NCBI RefSeq assembly: GCF_002835735.1
Contig: NZ_PISD01000058.1
Coordinates: forward strand, 1-51,222
Source: Cytobacillus horneckiae
Lineage (GTDB): Bacteria > Bacillota > Bacilli > Bacillales > Cytobacillaceae
Direction: 5' to 3'
Length of the DNA stretch: 51,222 nt
The first letter of the stretch is position 1; each line of letters starts with the position of its first letter. This document shows positions 34,877 to 43,862 of this stretch, one piece after another. The notes beneath the pieces are model-generated. The model was not told where the DNA came from. It was given only the letters and a program-made list of their open reading frames with translations, and made no database searches. The position numbers were made by a program, and so were the translations under genes.

Positions 34877-36307
34877 TCACAACAAATGTAGTGCTTGTGC
34901 AAATCTTTTTATCCCTTCGTTAATCACTTCTTCCTTCTCCCTCGCATATGTGAAACGGACATGGCCTTGATCTGAACCCATAGTTGAACCTGGCACGTAT
35001 ATAACCCCTCTTTTAATTGCCTCTTCAAGTAAATGTATTTCATTAAATTCTTTATTTATCCTGCACCATATGTGGATTCCACCTTGTGGTGTGAAAAAAT
35101 CAACCTGATCCTTTAAATAATATTGAAGACTTTTTACAATTTGATTTCTACGACTTTCTAGTTTTTTCACCAAATCCTTCATATGTGAATGAAAAGCCTC
35201 CGATTCTAGAAAATCATTTGCTATCCATTGTGTGAAACTTGCATGTCCAAAATCAACTTGTTGTTTTGCATCCGCCAACCTTTCAATTACTGCTCTAGGT
35301 CCTATAATCCAACCTATACGTAATCCCGACGCTACAATTTTTGATAAAGAGCTAATATATAATACGTTCCCGTTTAGATCCATAGATTTCAAAGTTGAAA
35401 TCTCTTCCCCCGAAAAGGAGGTTAAACTGTATGGATCATCCTCAATAACTGGGATTCCTAGTTCAGATGATATTTCGAGAAGCTTTTTTCTACGATTTTT
35501 ATGCATTAAAACACCCGTAGGATTTTGAAAAACTGGATTTAAAAAGATAATTTTAATGCGATGTTTCTTGTGTAAACTCACAAGATCATCAGGGTTAATT
35601 CCATCCTTATCTACCGGCAAAAAATATGTTTTCAGCCCTGTAGACCTGAATATTGGGAGGTTATAATGATATGATGGATCTTCTATTACGACTGAATCAC
35701 CAGGACTTAATAAGCACTGAACAATCAGGTGTAAAGCTTGCTGAGCACCAGATGTAATTAGAATAGACGAAGGGTCCGTTTTAATATTGCGAAACTCCTT
35801 AACATGCTTTGTAATAGAAGTTCTTAATGCTTCACTTCCTTGAGGATGATCATAGCCTAGTCTCCCAATAAAAGACTGTGTATTGGTAATCTCTCTTAGT
35901 ACTTTAATAGGGAACAGGTCTTCGGATAGCTCACCACTCGCTAAATTTATTATTGTTTGCTTTTCCATCTCTTTGCGTATTCTTTGTGAAACAGGTAAAT
36001 TAGGTAAAAAAGGACCTGCCTCAATATATCTATTCCAACTAGGGATTCTCTTTTTAGTTATTCCCCATATATCTTTACTTATAGTAGTACCGCTTCCCCG
36101 ATTTCGTTGTATTAGACCATTTGATTCTAGTTCGTCATAAGCTGCTACAACAGTACTTCTATTAACATCCAGTTCTTTAGCTAAGTCTCTTTCAGAGGGG
36201 AGTTTTTTATCCGACGGAAAGGTACCATCAGCAATACCATTTTCAATATAATCAGCTATTTGTTTGTAAATAGGTTTTTTAGATTTACGATCAATATTCC
36301 AAACCAT
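34877..36307 (-). CDS. MocR-family (GntR-HTH + aminotransferase) regulator 2
   Basis: A 476-residue paralogue of the regulator at 16004, with the same GntR helix (RDLAKELDVNRSTVVAAYDELE) and PLP lysine (SSLSKIVASGLRIGW). The N-terminal 240 residues and their DNA are almost identical between the copies, while the middle (about 235-290) and C-terminus differ more. That suggests gene conversion or selection on DNA binding. The start at 36307 (MVWNIDRKSKK) mirrors the other copy; an ATG 15 codons earlier lacks a site. It is next to operator E and the aminotransferase-HemQ operon. Confidence 0.9.
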   Translation of the reverse strand: MVWNIDRKSKKPIYKQIADYIENGIADGTFPSDKKLPSERDLAKELDVNRSTVVAAYDELESNGLIQRNRGSGTTISKDIWGITKKRIPSWNRYIEAGPFLPNLPVSQRIRKEMEKQTIINLASGELSEDLFPIKVLREITNTQSFIGRLGYDHPQGSEALRTSITKHVKEFRNIKTDPSSILITSGAQQALHLIVQCLLSPGDSVVIEDPSYHYNLPIFRSTGLKTYFLPVDKDGINPDDLVSLHKKHRIKIIFLNPVFQNPTGVLMHKNRRKKLLEISSELGIPVIEDDPYSLTSFSGEEISTLKSMDLNGNVLYISSLSKIVASGLRIGWIIGPRAVIERLADAKQQVDFGHASFTQWIANDFLESEAFHSHMKDLVKKLESRRNQIVKSLQYYLKDQVDFFTPQGGIHIWCRINKEFNEIHLLEEAIKRGVIYVPGSTMGSDQGHVRFTYAREKEEVINEGIKRFAQALHLL

Positions 36308-36499
36308 TCTATACATTCCTTTTTTAGAACTTGTTTTAAATAATGTATCCAAATTTGCTTTTATTTATTTACATTTTTCGCTACTTAAGCTTTTTAATAT
36401 GCACTAGCTATTTGAGAATTTTCATAGTGATTTAATATATTTATTAATCCAAGTATCCCTTTTTAGAAATCATGGAATATTAGCGGCTGAATTAAAAAA

Positions 36500-36519
36500 G
36501 ACTGCCTATTTGACAGTCT
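36500..36519 (-). terminator. Terminator of the signal peptidase gene
   Basis: AGACTG / CAGTCT stem followed on the minus strand by six T, 20 bases past the stop. Confidence 0.75.
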
Positions 36520-36540
36520 GGATTCTCGGCTACGTATGCA

Positions 36541-37089
36541 TTAGGAATTTGTTAAGCCAATTTCACTTAATGGATATAATTGAAATTTAACTTCTCCGAT
36601 AACAGATTCAGCTGGCACAAATCCAAAAATTCTGCTATCTTTACTAGCTAACCGGTTATCTCCTAATACAAAAAACATTCCTTTAGGTACCTTTGATTGA
36701 TCTGTAACTTCGTTTAAGGTGAAATCACCTGTAAATTTATCGAGTAGGATACTCTCTTTATTTGCTTCTAAATAAGGTTCCTCTACCTCTTTACCATTTA
36801 TATATAACACATCATCTTTCATTTCTACTGTGTCTCCTGGAACGCCTATTACTCTTTTTATATATTGTTCATTAGCGTCTGGTGCATGAAATACAACCAT
36901 ATCAAATCGATTGATTTCAGATATTTTACTAATTAATACCCTATCCTTATCCTGAAATGTAGGTGACATTGACTCTCCATAAACTGTGCTCGGCGAGAAT
37001 AAAAAGCTGCGACAAAGAAAAGCGATAATTAAAGCAAAAACCAGAGTTTTAATCCAAGAATATACTTCATTTTTTATACTCTCCTGCAT
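36541..37089 (-). CDS. Type I signal peptidase (SipS/T-like)
   Basis: A 182-residue membrane protease that removes signal peptides on the outer face. It has one N-terminal helix (about 12-30), catalytic Ser40 (GESMSPT) and Lys78 (YIKRVIGVPGD), and the box GDNRLASKDSR near the end. Bacillales carry several such enzymes, so this is one of a set. I choose ATG 37089 (MQESIKNEVYSW), nine bases after AGGTGGG; a GTG four codons earlier is open too. Monocistronic. Confidence 0.93.
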   Translation of the reverse strand: MQESIKNEVYSWIKTLVFALIIAFLCRSFLFSPSTVYGESMSPTFQDKDRVLISKISEINRFDMVVFHAPDANEQYIKRVIGVPGDTVEMKDDVLYINGKEVEEPYLEANKESILLDKFTGDFTLNEVTDQSKVPKGMFFVLGDNRLASKDSRIFGFVPAESVIGEVKFQLYPLSEIGLTNS

Positions 37090-37279
37090 AATATATCCCA
37101 CCTCACTTTTGATAAGTAAACAAAAATCATATAATCACTTACTTTACTAAACTGCTTCTTTAAAATAGAACTACTTAAACTCTAACATATATCGTTTATT
37201 TTGGTCTATATTTCCACACATTTCAACCGTTGATTGAAATTAACACTAAGATAAAAAGGACTCAAGGAGAAAATGATAA

Positions 37280-37459
37280 ATGGAATTTTTCTCTCTGCAA
37301 ATGAAAGGAAGCACAAAAATTCATCCAGAATTAGCCACGAACAATATAATATGCTCATTAATTCTCCCCCAAAAAAAATCAATCACCCTTTTCCAACAAA
37401 TGAAGGAACGGATGATTGTACTTCAATCAAAACCAAAACACGAAAGTAAACTAGCCTAA
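37280..37459 (+). CDS. Possible small protein of 59 residues
   Basis: A frame from ATG 37280 to TAA 37457 follows AAGGAG by ten bases. The peptide begins MEFFSLQMKGSTKIHPELAT and ends basic (KERMIVLQSKPKHESKLA). It has no membrane segment and no family I know. It ends four bases over the glnP stop on the other strand. It may be chance. Confidence 0.3.
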   Translation: MEFFSLQMKGSTKIHPELATNNIICSLILPQKKSITLFQQMKERMIVLQSKPKHESKLA

Positions 37460-38106
37460 ATTTGTTTCGCTTCCAATCGTCTTGATAGAATCGATAAAGA
37501 ATAATTAATGACAAAATATATGAGTGCAACAAGAATTAACGTTGGGACCATATAGCTTGTTTGTGATGCATAAACAACACGTGCAGCATACATTAATTCA
37601 GTCGCACCGATGGCAATTGTTAAGGAAGTATCTTTTAATAATGCAATGCATTGACTTACAGTCGGCGGCACCATTCTTCTTAATCCTTGCGGCAAAATAA
37701 TATGCCGTAGCGCTTGTGTATAGGATAGCCCTGAAGATCGTGCAGCTTCCATTTGTCCTTTTGAAATTGAGTTTAGCCCGCTTCGCACGATTTCAGAAAT
37801 CATTGCTGCTTCAAAAATGGTTAATGCCAGTATTGCAGCTGAAAACACATCAAGCTGTATACCAAAATCCCGTAAACCAAAATAAGAAACCATAATGATG
37901 AGAACTAATGGAAGGTTACGAAGAATATCAACAATAATGGCAACAATCTGTGTAATGACAGGGATTCTCGCAAAACGAAGTACACCTAGAATAATCCCAA
38001 AAATTAAACTTAAAATGATTGCCAGCCCAGCCATCTTTAGTGTTTCAAGTAAACTTTCAAATAAAAATGATAAATTAGCTCCTGAATAAGCACCTACAAA
38101 GTCCAT
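37456..38106 (-). CDS. glnP: Amino-acid ABC transporter permease, GlnP-like
   Basis: A 216-residue HisM/GlnP-type permease with about five helices and the EAA loop (MEAARSSGLSYTQALRHIILPQGLRRMVPP). Last gene of a glnQHMP-ordered operon; pairs with GlnM to import a polar amino acid, probably glutamine. It follows glnM by about 15 bases. Confidence 0.85.
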   Translation of the reverse strand: MDFVGAYSGANLSFLFESLLETLKMAGLAIILSLIFGIILGVLRFARIPVITQIVAIIVDILRNLPLVLIIMVSYFGLRDFGIQLDVFSAAILALTIFEAAMISEIVRSGLNSISKGQMEAARSSGLSYTQALRHIILPQGLRRMVPPTVSQCIALLKDTSLTIAIGATELMYAARVVYASQTSYMVPTLILVALIYFVINYSLSILSRRLEAKQI

Positions 38107-38122
38107 ACTTTATGTCCCTCCC

Positions 38123-38758
38123 TCAACCACTTAATGCAAAACGCTTTTCTAAATATTTTACTAAGAAACTTAGTGGGATCGTTAGAATCAAATAGAACCC
38201 TGCGATAAATACGTACGTATCCATTGTCTTAAATGTTATTGAACTAATTAAATCTGCTTGATACATCAAATCCCCTCCAGCAACCATCGCTAATAAAGAG
38301 GAATTTTTCACTAAATTTAAAAACTGATTGCCTAATGGAGGAATAACAACCTTAATTGCTTGCGGTAAAATGATTAAAATCATGGCTTGACCATATGTTA
38401 AGCCTGTTGACCTTGCCGCTTCCATCTGACCTTTTGGAATGGATTGAATCCCAGCTCTAATTGCTTCTGCAATAAAGGCTGTCGTATAAATCGTGAGGCC
38501 AATCGTTCCAGCAATCCATCCTTTTGGTGTAAAAATAAAAAACACACTGAGGATAATCAATAACAATGGAATATTCCTAAAAAATTCTACATAAGCTGAG
38601 CCAAGCCAATTCAACGATTTAAAAGGTGAAATCCTCATTACAGCAACAAGAGTACCGAAGAATAAACTCGCAAGCAATGCAATGACACTTGCCAGCATCG
38701 TAACTTGCAAGCCTTCTATAATCATATCGCTATAAGCCCAAACTCTTGCAAAATCCAT
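38123..38758 (-). CDS. glnM: Amino-acid ABC transporter permease, GlnM-like
   Basis: A 211-residue permease with five helices and the EAA loop (MEAARSTGLTYGQAMILIILPQ). I set ATG 38758 (MDFARVWAYS), eight bases after AAGGAGG; a GTG 18 bases earlier overlaps that site. It is the partner of GlnP. Confidence 0.85.
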   Translation of the reverse strand: MDFARVWAYSDMIIEGLQVTMLASVIALLASLFFGTLVAVMRISPFKSLNWLGSAYVEFFRNIPLLLIILSVFFIFTPKGWIAGTIGLTIYTTAFIAEAIRAGIQSIPKGQMEAARSTGLTYGQAMILIILPQAIKVVIPPLGNQFLNLVKNSSLLAMVAGGDLMYQADLISSITFKTMDTYVFIAGFYLILTIPLSFLVKYLEKRFALSG

Positions 38759-38780
38759 AAACAAAACCTCCTTCACCTAA

Positions 38781-38807
38781 TCAGGATGAGCAAAATGCTC
38801 ATCCTGA
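38781..38807. promoter_or_regulatory. Intercistronic hairpin glnH-glnM
   Basis: TCAGGATGAGCA-aaa-TGCTCATCCTGA, a perfect 12-bp stem without a U-run, in the 165-base gap after glnH. It probably protects the glnH message from 3' decay, giving more binding protein than permease. Known practice for such operons; inferred here. Confidence 0.65.
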
Positions 38808-38924
38808 AGTACTGCTACTGTAAAAATAATTTACAACTATATTACTCTCGCGTTTATTCATTTCAGGATGCTTTACCGACGCTTATAGATCCTCCAACCT
38901 TGGCTAACCTATAAACGAGTAAAA

Positions 38925-39728
38925 TTAATTGGCTTTAATCCATTTATCTTTGATTTCGTCATACTCTCCAGAATCTTTTAAAGCTTTAAGTGCTTCATTC
39001 ACTTTTTCAACAAAGTCTTCATTGCCTTTTTTAATGGCAATTCCATATGGTTCTTCTGTAAATTGACCGCCAACTAATTCAAAGCTTGGATCTTCATCTG
39101 CCATCCCATAAAGAATGGAATCATCTGTAGTTAAAGCATCGCCATTGCCTTGTTTAAGTGCAGTAAATGCTTCTGCATAGTTTTCAAATTCTAATACTTC
39201 TGCTTCTGGCGCTTTTTCGCGAATATTAATCGCTGAAGTTGACCCTTTTACAGCTAATACTGTTTTTCCTCCCAATGAATCTACACCAGTAATATCACTG
39301 CCTTTTTTTACAAGTAGTGATTGGCCTGCATCAAAATACACATCACTGAAATCTACTTCTTTTTTCCTTTCATCTGTAATCGTCATTGTCGCGATAATCG
39401 CATCAATATCGCTGCCATTTAGTAATTGAATCCGCGTTTTCGAGGTTACTTCTTTAAGTTTTACTTCTGTATCTTCGCCAAACATTTCCTTCGTTAAGGC
39501 ACGGGCTAAATCAATGTCAAAGCCTTCCACTTCATTTGTTTCTGTATTCATTAGTCCAAATAAACGAGTGTCATTTTTAACACCCCATGTAATAACTTTT
39601 TCCTCTTCAATTTTTTCTAGTACATTTTCTTTGCTTCCGCTTGCACTGTCTGAACTGCCGCAACCTGCTAACATAAAGGCCGCTGTTACTGGTAAAATCG
39701 CTCTCTTTAAAAATGTAGATACTTTCAT
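38925..39728 (-). CDS. glnH: Amino-acid-binding lipoprotein, GlnH-like
   Basis: A 267-residue substrate-binding protein. Signal peptide with lipobox L-A-G-C, lipidation at C23, a Ser-rich linker, then an SBP_bac_3 domain (NTETNEVEGFDIDLARALTKE, RIQLLNGSDIDAIIATMTIT, DERKKEVDFSDVYFDAGQSL). Captures the amino acid outside the membrane and feeds GlnMP. Glutamine is inferred from operon order; glutamate or another polar residue is possible. Confidence 0.88.
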   Translation of the reverse strand: MKVSTFLKRAILPVTAAFMLAGCGSSDSASGSKENVLEKIEEEKVITWGVKNDTRLFGLMNTETNEVEGFDIDLARALTKEMFGEDTEVKLKEVTSKTRIQLLNGSDIDAIIATMTITDERKKEVDFSDVYFDAGQSLLVKKGSDITGVDSLGGKTVLAVKGSTSAINIREKAPEAEVLEFENYAEAFTALKQGNGDALTTDDSILYGMADEDPSFELVGGQFTEEPYGIAIKKGNEDFVEKVNEALKALKDSGEYDEIKDKWIKAN

Positions 39729-39749
39729 TTCATTTCCCCCTTAATATGA

Positions 39750-40478
39750 TTAATGGTTTAGAATACGACTTAAGAATAATTTGGCACGCTCTTCTCTTGG
39801 ATTTTCGTAAAATTCAGACGGTTTAGATTCCTCTAATACTCTACCTTCATCCATAAATACAATGCGGTCGGCTACTTCTTTTGCAAAGCCCATTTCATGT
39901 GTTACAACGACCATTGTCATTCCTTCATGAGCGAGCGTTTTCATTACATCAAGTACTTCCCCGATCATTTCTGGATCAAGTGCTGATGTTGGTTCATCAA
40001 AAAGCATAATCTCAGGACTCATCGCTAAACCACGAGCAATCGCAACACGCTGCTGCTGTCCTCCTGAAAGTTGAGATGGATAGGAATCAGCCTTTTCGAG
40101 AATCCCAACTTTCTCTAGATATTTTTTAGCTGTTTCTTTTGCTTCTGCTTCTGATTTCCCTAACACTTTCATTGGTGCCAAAATAATATTCTCTAAAACT
40201 GTTTTATGTGGATATAAATGGAAATGTTGAAACACCATTCCTATATTTCTGCGAAGTTTATTAATATCTGTCTTTTTATCATTAACAGGGATATCGTTGA
40301 CTGTTAATGAACCATCTGAAATCGTTTCGAGGTGATTGATGCATCGCAGCAATGTACTTTTTCCTGAACCGGAAGGCCCAATCACGACAACTACCTCACC
40401 CTTTGTGATTGTCAAATCAATATCTTTAAGGACGTGAAAGTCGCCAAAATATTTATTTACTTTATTAAAGACTATCAT
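39750..40478 (-). CDS. glnQ: Amino-acid ABC transporter ATPase, GlnQ-like
   Basis: A 242-residue ATPase with Walker [10 protein letters not shown] (33-41), signature [17 protein letters not shown], Walker [14 protein letters not shown] and H-loop [14 protein letters not shown]. First gene of the operon, and it powers GlnMP. AAAAGGGGG precedes the ATG. A 21-bp palindrome lies 60 bases upstream. Confidence 0.9.
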   Translation of the reverse strand: MIVFNKVNKYFGDFHVLKDIDLTITKGEVVVVIGPSGSGKSTLLRCINHLETISDGSLTVNDIPVNDKKTDINKLRRNIGMVFQHFHLYPHKTVLENIILAPMKVLGKSEAEAKETAKKYLEKVGILEKADSYPSQLSGGQQQRVAIARGLAMSPEIMLFDEPTSALDPEMIGEVLDVMKTLAHEGMTMVVVTHEMGFAKEVADRIVFMDEGRVLEESKPSEFYENPREERAKLFLSRILNH

Positions 40479-40539
40479 TCTATTCCCCCTTTTCTCGTAT
40501 TTCGTTTAACAAGCACCAATCATATCAAACACAAAATAC

Positions 40540-40560
40540 TGAATATAAAGATTATATTCA
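40540..40560. promoter_or_regulatory. Perfect 21-bp palindrome upstream of glnQ
   Basis: TGAATATAA-AGA-TTATATTCA is a perfect dyad in the glnQHMP promoter region, so it is a likely operator. It does not match the ArgR spacing or the GlnR/TnrA box that I know. Regulator unknown. Confidence 0.55.
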
Positions 40561-40706
40561 CAAATAGATAAATTAGTCATATTCCTTTTTCATTCAAAAT
40601 ACCATGTTCATCAAAACCCACTCTTTATGGAATTTTGCTGTTATGACAAATTGAGGATGTATAAAATACTATAAATGGAAAAAGGCGGAAGAATCTCATT
40701 TCTTTT

Positions 40707-40808
40707 TCAGATGAGTAAACCAATCGTTTCCTTCAACAAACGCGCCTGGTCGTTAAATTTGATAATAGCCGATACCGCATGACGCCTCCCCTCAGTTGAA
40801 ACAAAGAA
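40707..40808 (-). pseudogene. C-terminal gene fragment, unknown
   Basis: A minus-strand frame reads VSTEGRRHAVSAIIKFNDQ, ARLLKETIGLLI, then a stop. It looks coding, has no start, and is short. I do not recognise it. The rest of 40561-40706 shows nothing else. Confidence 0.3.
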
Positions 40809-40809
40809 A

Positions 40810-40834
40810 AACCCTTTGATTTAATCAAAGGGTT
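40810..40834 (-). terminator. Minus-strand terminator
   Basis: ACCCTTTGAT-tta-ATCAAAGGGT, a 10-bp stem followed on the minus strand by TTTTTC. The nearest minus-strand gene upstream ends at 41139, so it may end that transcript. A plus-strand frame at 40959-41159 is not convincing. Confidence 0.6.
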
Positions 40835-41138
40835 CAGCTTATAAACAAAGTGAAACTATATTCAATACAGTTTCCCACAATTCTTAATTCATCATCACTC
40901 TTCTCAATTTTTGTAATCCATCTCAGTAGCTCCTTTTATAGAAATTTGAAAGGAGATTTTGGATAGGCTTCTAACCTTCATTTCGGGCTTTCTCTGTACA
41001 GAGGCGTCTGATACATTTTTTAATTTCAATCCGTTTTATTCTATTGTCATTTTGCTTTCCCTTCTTCCGATAACCACGAACGTATTGACTTCATCAAGTA
41101 AATTTTTAGCCTTATATTATAGAATTGAACCTGATAAC

Positions 41139-41540
41139 TTATTTATCCATAGTTTTTGAAAAAAGTGAATCTATGAACCAAAAGACAACTGAACTGCACA
41201 GTATCATGCTATAAAAAATTGAACTCTGTAAAGGATTAGAATTTCCATAAAATACAAAAACTATCGTATGTATGATTCCGGAGAATGCTGTATAAATAAT
41301 TAAGTTTATAAGAATAAATTTCTTATTATTTTTGTTTAATATGATTTGTATTGGTGTAGCTATAAACAAATAGCATACAAAAAAAACTATAAAAAATAAT
41401 AAAAATCCAATGATGGAAAAATAATTATAATCAGCAATCAGAAACCAAAAAATTAAACTTAAACAAAGTGCTGATAAGAAAGAACTCATTATGGATTTAT
41501 TCATGTTATACTGTATTGAATTTAATTCGATAACATTCAA
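41139..41540 (-). CDS. Small membrane protein, UPF0715-like
   Basis: A 133-residue protein with four hydrophobic helices (about 20-37, 43-65, 75-97 and 107-127) and a short basic N-terminus. The pattern resembles the UPF0715 membrane proteins of Bacillus, a family without known function; I am unsure. AAGGAG precedes the ATG. It stands alone between remnants. Confidence 0.55.
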   Translation of the reverse strand: MNVIELNSIQYNMNKSIMSSFLSALCLSLIFWFLIADYNYFSIIGFLLFFIVFFVCYLFIATPIQIILNKNNKKFILINLIIYTAFSGIIHTIVFVFYGNSNPLQSSIFYSMILCSSVVFWFIDSLFSKTMDK

Positions 41541-41605
41541 CTCCTTAGTTGTTATTTCAAAATAATAAAAGAATTAGATTCCATTCAGTTTACTGCTTTG
41601 GTTGT

Positions 41606-41880
41606 CTATCCACAATTTCTATAATGCTTTGAAAAAGCATAACCAATTACACGGTTTGGTTCATTCAGTTTTTCGTTAATGCCTATATTGCAAAATCCAA
41701 TAAATTCCCCGGTTTCTTTTAATATTATTCCTAGCTTTAAGTAATTTTGACCGCCGATAGGAGGCACTGCACCCTTGTAGAACGCCAATCTGGCAATAAT
41801 TTATAAACTTCAGGCTGTGAAGTAAGTTCATATATAGCATCAACATCTTCCGTTCCAAACTCTCTCAGTAAATAATTCAT
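41606..41880 (-). pseudogene. Broken GNAT acetyltransferase
   Basis: ATG 41880 starts MNYLLREFGTEDVDAIYELT, SQPEVYKLLPDW. A frameshift follows, and the other frame continues AVPPIGGQNYLKLGIILKET, GEFIGFCNIGINEKLNEPNR, VIGYAFSKHYRN, then a stop. This is a RimJ/RimL-type GNAT enzyme cut before its acetyl-CoA loop. The usual length is about 180 residues. Confidence 0.75.
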
Positions 41881-42187
41881 GCTTTTGCCTGATAAATGAT
41901 CCTGGCTTTGATTAAGGAATGATAATGTTCCTTTTCCACCCTGAATATATTCTTTACTCCTGTGAATATTTCCTTCCCTGTAGTTGTACTATTCTATACT
42001 TAGCCGAAAATTGTATAATTATAAAAATTAACAGTTCCGTCTTGCTATTATCCTTTTCAATATCAATCGTGGAATGGTTATGTAAGATCATGAGAAGAAC
42101 CATTTTATAATTCGCTATTAAAAATTAAAATTCAAATAAAACACCAAGATATATTTATTCTTAAGGGCAAAAATAAAAAGGAAGATA

Positions 42188-42254
42188 TCAACTATAGCCT
42201 TCCGCAACTATTAGTTTACACGCTGCTATTATGCGGTTCTTTACTATTTCAATA
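42188..42254 (-). pseudogene. Short coding-like remnant
   Basis: The frame VIEIVKNRIIAACKLIVAEG ends at 42188 on the minus strand, with a weak hairpin after it. The upstream part is antisense to the XRE start and not coding. Family unknown. The gap 41881-42187 holds nothing else recognisable. Confidence 0.2.
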
Positions 42255-42289
42255 ACCAGCAATATATTAAACTTAGAGGAGTTGAAATA

Positions 42290-42736
42290 ATGCATTTCCC
42301 AAAAAAAATAAAGGAAGAAAGAACAAAAAATAATATGTCTCAACAAGAACTTGGAGAACATCTTAATATTAGCAGACAATCTGTATCAAAATGGGAGCGC
42401 GGGGAAGGGTATCCAAACATCGAAACTTTAATAAAATTAAGCGAGATTTTTAACATAACAATCGATGAATTATTAAAGGGCGATCATTCATTGAAAGAAA
42501 AAATAATTGAAGATGGAAAGCAATTAGCTCACCCTAAAACAAAACTCTTTTTTGATCTTTTATTAATTGTAGGATTGCTTCTGATCATAGCAAAGATTCT
42601 TTTACTTATTGCTAACAAGTTCTTTGGACTAGACACTTCCTTCTTGCAAAGCTCAATTTTATATAATCTAATACCTTTTGCATCTTCCATTGTAGGTGCC
42701 ATTGGCAGTGAAATTTTTGGAAAGAAATATAAATAA
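42290..42736 (+). CDS. XRE-family regulator with membrane tail
   Basis: A 148-residue protein. The Cro/CI helix-turn-helix lies at about 8-62 (MSQQELGEHLNISRQSVSKWERGEGYPNIETLIKLSEIF in parts). Two hydrophobic helices follow (about 86-107 and 117-138), so the regulator is probably membrane-tethered. GAGGAG precedes the ATG. A terminator at 42886 ends the transcript. There is no partner gene and the role is unknown. Confidence 0.85.
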   Translation: MHFPKKIKEERTKNNMSQQELGEHLNISRQSVSKWERGEGYPNIETLIKLSEIFNITIDELLKGDHSLKEKIIEDGKQLAHPKTKLFFDLLLIVGLLLIIAKILLLIANKFFGLDTSFLQSSILYNLIPFASSIVGAIGSEIFGKKYK

Positions 42737-42770
42737 CATAAGAGGCACTTTATCCAGAACGTATAAGGTA

Positions 42771-42872
42771 TTCTGGTTGCATTTCGTAAATTGATACCAC
42801 TTTTTTATGTGATTCCAAGATTTCTGGTAGCATTTCATGAATTGATGCTGCATTTTCATAAGGATTTTAGCT
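42771..42872 (-). repeat. Two 51-bp tandem units encoding a 17-residue repeat
   Basis: Units start at 42771 and 42822, both TTCTGGT(T/A)GCATTTC. On the minus strand one frame reads AASIHEMLPEILESHKK and VVSIYEMQPEYLIRSG, a 17-residue period, ending with TAA. No start or ribosome site is seen. It may be a decayed repeat gene or a repeat element. Confidence 0.5.
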
Positions 42873-42885
42873 ACACTAAAAGAAG

Positions 42886-42918
42886 ACCGCATGTTACTTT
42901 CAATGCGGTTTCTTTTTT
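42886..42918 (+). terminator. Terminator after the XRE gene
   Basis: ACCGCAT / ATGCGGT, a 7-bp stem with a 10-base loop, followed by TTCTTTTTT. Confidence 0.75.
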
Positions 42919-42935
42919 CCTTTGCAGTTCACATC

Positions 42936-43303
42936 TTATCGAACTTCAATAACAGAAGCATATTCGCCTTTCTCTTTTGGCAAAATGAAAGTGTTATCTG
43001 TTAATTACACATCTCCAGCTTCTTGAATACTAAGCCACCCTCGTTACTGCCAATGTATTTTTTAGGCTCGTTTTTAGCAATAGGTGATAAAACTACAGGT
43101 TTCATGCAATGACTACTAATAAGATCTGGAGGTGAGATAGGATCAGCACATGCACTTTTTATTAATCCACCCCAGCAATATGTTCCTTGAACAGCTGACA
43201 CCTCTTTGCCATCTGCAACGATAGCTGGTGAAGGCAGTTTTACACTGACTGCTGAGTAGATCCCCGTACTTAATACAACTCATCCGAACAAAAACACTAA
43301 CAT
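42936..43303 (-). pseudogene. Broken exported protein, unknown
   Basis: From ATG 43303 a signal-like start (MLVFLFG) meets an in-frame TGA, then continues VVLSTGIYSAVSVKLPSP, AIVADGKEVSAVQGTYCWGG and PPDLISSHCMKPVVLSP. A frameshift near 43005 precedes the tail NTFILPKEKGEYASVIEVR. It resembles small Bacillus lipoproteins with a TYCWGG block. It has at least two lesions. Confidence 0.6.
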
Positions 43304-43400
43304 TCCCTCATACCCGTCCTCCCGTTTGATTCACTATCCAATAAATATAGTGCAAGTAAAGTTAAATTCTAAATGCTATTACTAAATTCCTTGTGAACTA

Positions 43401-43428
43401 AAAAAAGGCTGCCACAGCAACCTTTTTT
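43401..43428. terminator. Bidirectional terminator
   Basis: GGCTGC / GCAACC stem with A- and T-runs on both sides; same type as 18220 and 48943. It follows the esterase remnant on the minus strand. Confidence 0.7.
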
Positions 43429-43448
43429 AACTAAACGCCCTTGCTTTA

Positions 43449-43862
43449 TTACCATTTGAGGGAATTCAAAAAATGCGCAATCTCCTCGTATACTTTCTCC
43501 CTTTCCTTTCCGAGAGCAATGATATGACCAGAATGTTCATAATACCTGAATAATTTCGTTTTAGCGGACACATTTTCATATATGAATTGTGCACTCTCCT
43601 TATATAAAGGGTCATCGAGGCAACCTTGGATAACAAACGTTGGCGAAGCGATTTGATGAAGTTTGTCCCTCATGCTGAGAATGTAATATTGCAGGCTCTT
43701 TAAAGAGCGCATTGGTTTTTGCTCAAGTTCATTAAGCTCAGAAGTAATTTGTTCCTTGGTCTTTCCTTCAAATCTTTTATATCCCTCGGCATAATTTCTT
43801 ACACGGTAAAATAATGCTTCTGTATTTTTCACGTTCATTGGAGCACACAGATTTATTAAGCC
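43449..43862 (-). pseudogene. 5'-truncated carboxylesterase (Est30-like)
   Basis: The frame begins GLINLCAPMNVKNTEALFYR right at the stop of the MFS gene and runs to LNSLKW. It aligns with residues from about 115 to the end of Est30-type carboxylesterases (about 247 residues). The acid (near IQGCLDD) and His (EHSGHIIAL) are present, but the half with the nucleophile Ser is gone. An ATG at 43838 could start a 129-residue product, but it could not be an active esterase. Confidence 0.75.

Noticed and set aside
40540..40560. ArgR (AhrC) box before glnQ
   Set aside because: The half-sites TGAAT/ATTCA are too far apart for the usual 18-bp ARG box.
40959..41159. 66-codon frame with a fair ribosome site and TTG start
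   Set aside because: Composition and lack of any known pattern do not convince me; it also runs over the end of the gene on the other strand.
42668..42892. 74-codon minus-strand frame over the 51-bp repeat
   Set aside because: A different frame of the same DNA shows the better repeat conservation, so this frame is probably not the coding one.
43001..43201. 66-codon frame as an intact gene
   Set aside because: It is the middle of a broken exported-protein gene with lesions on both sides.
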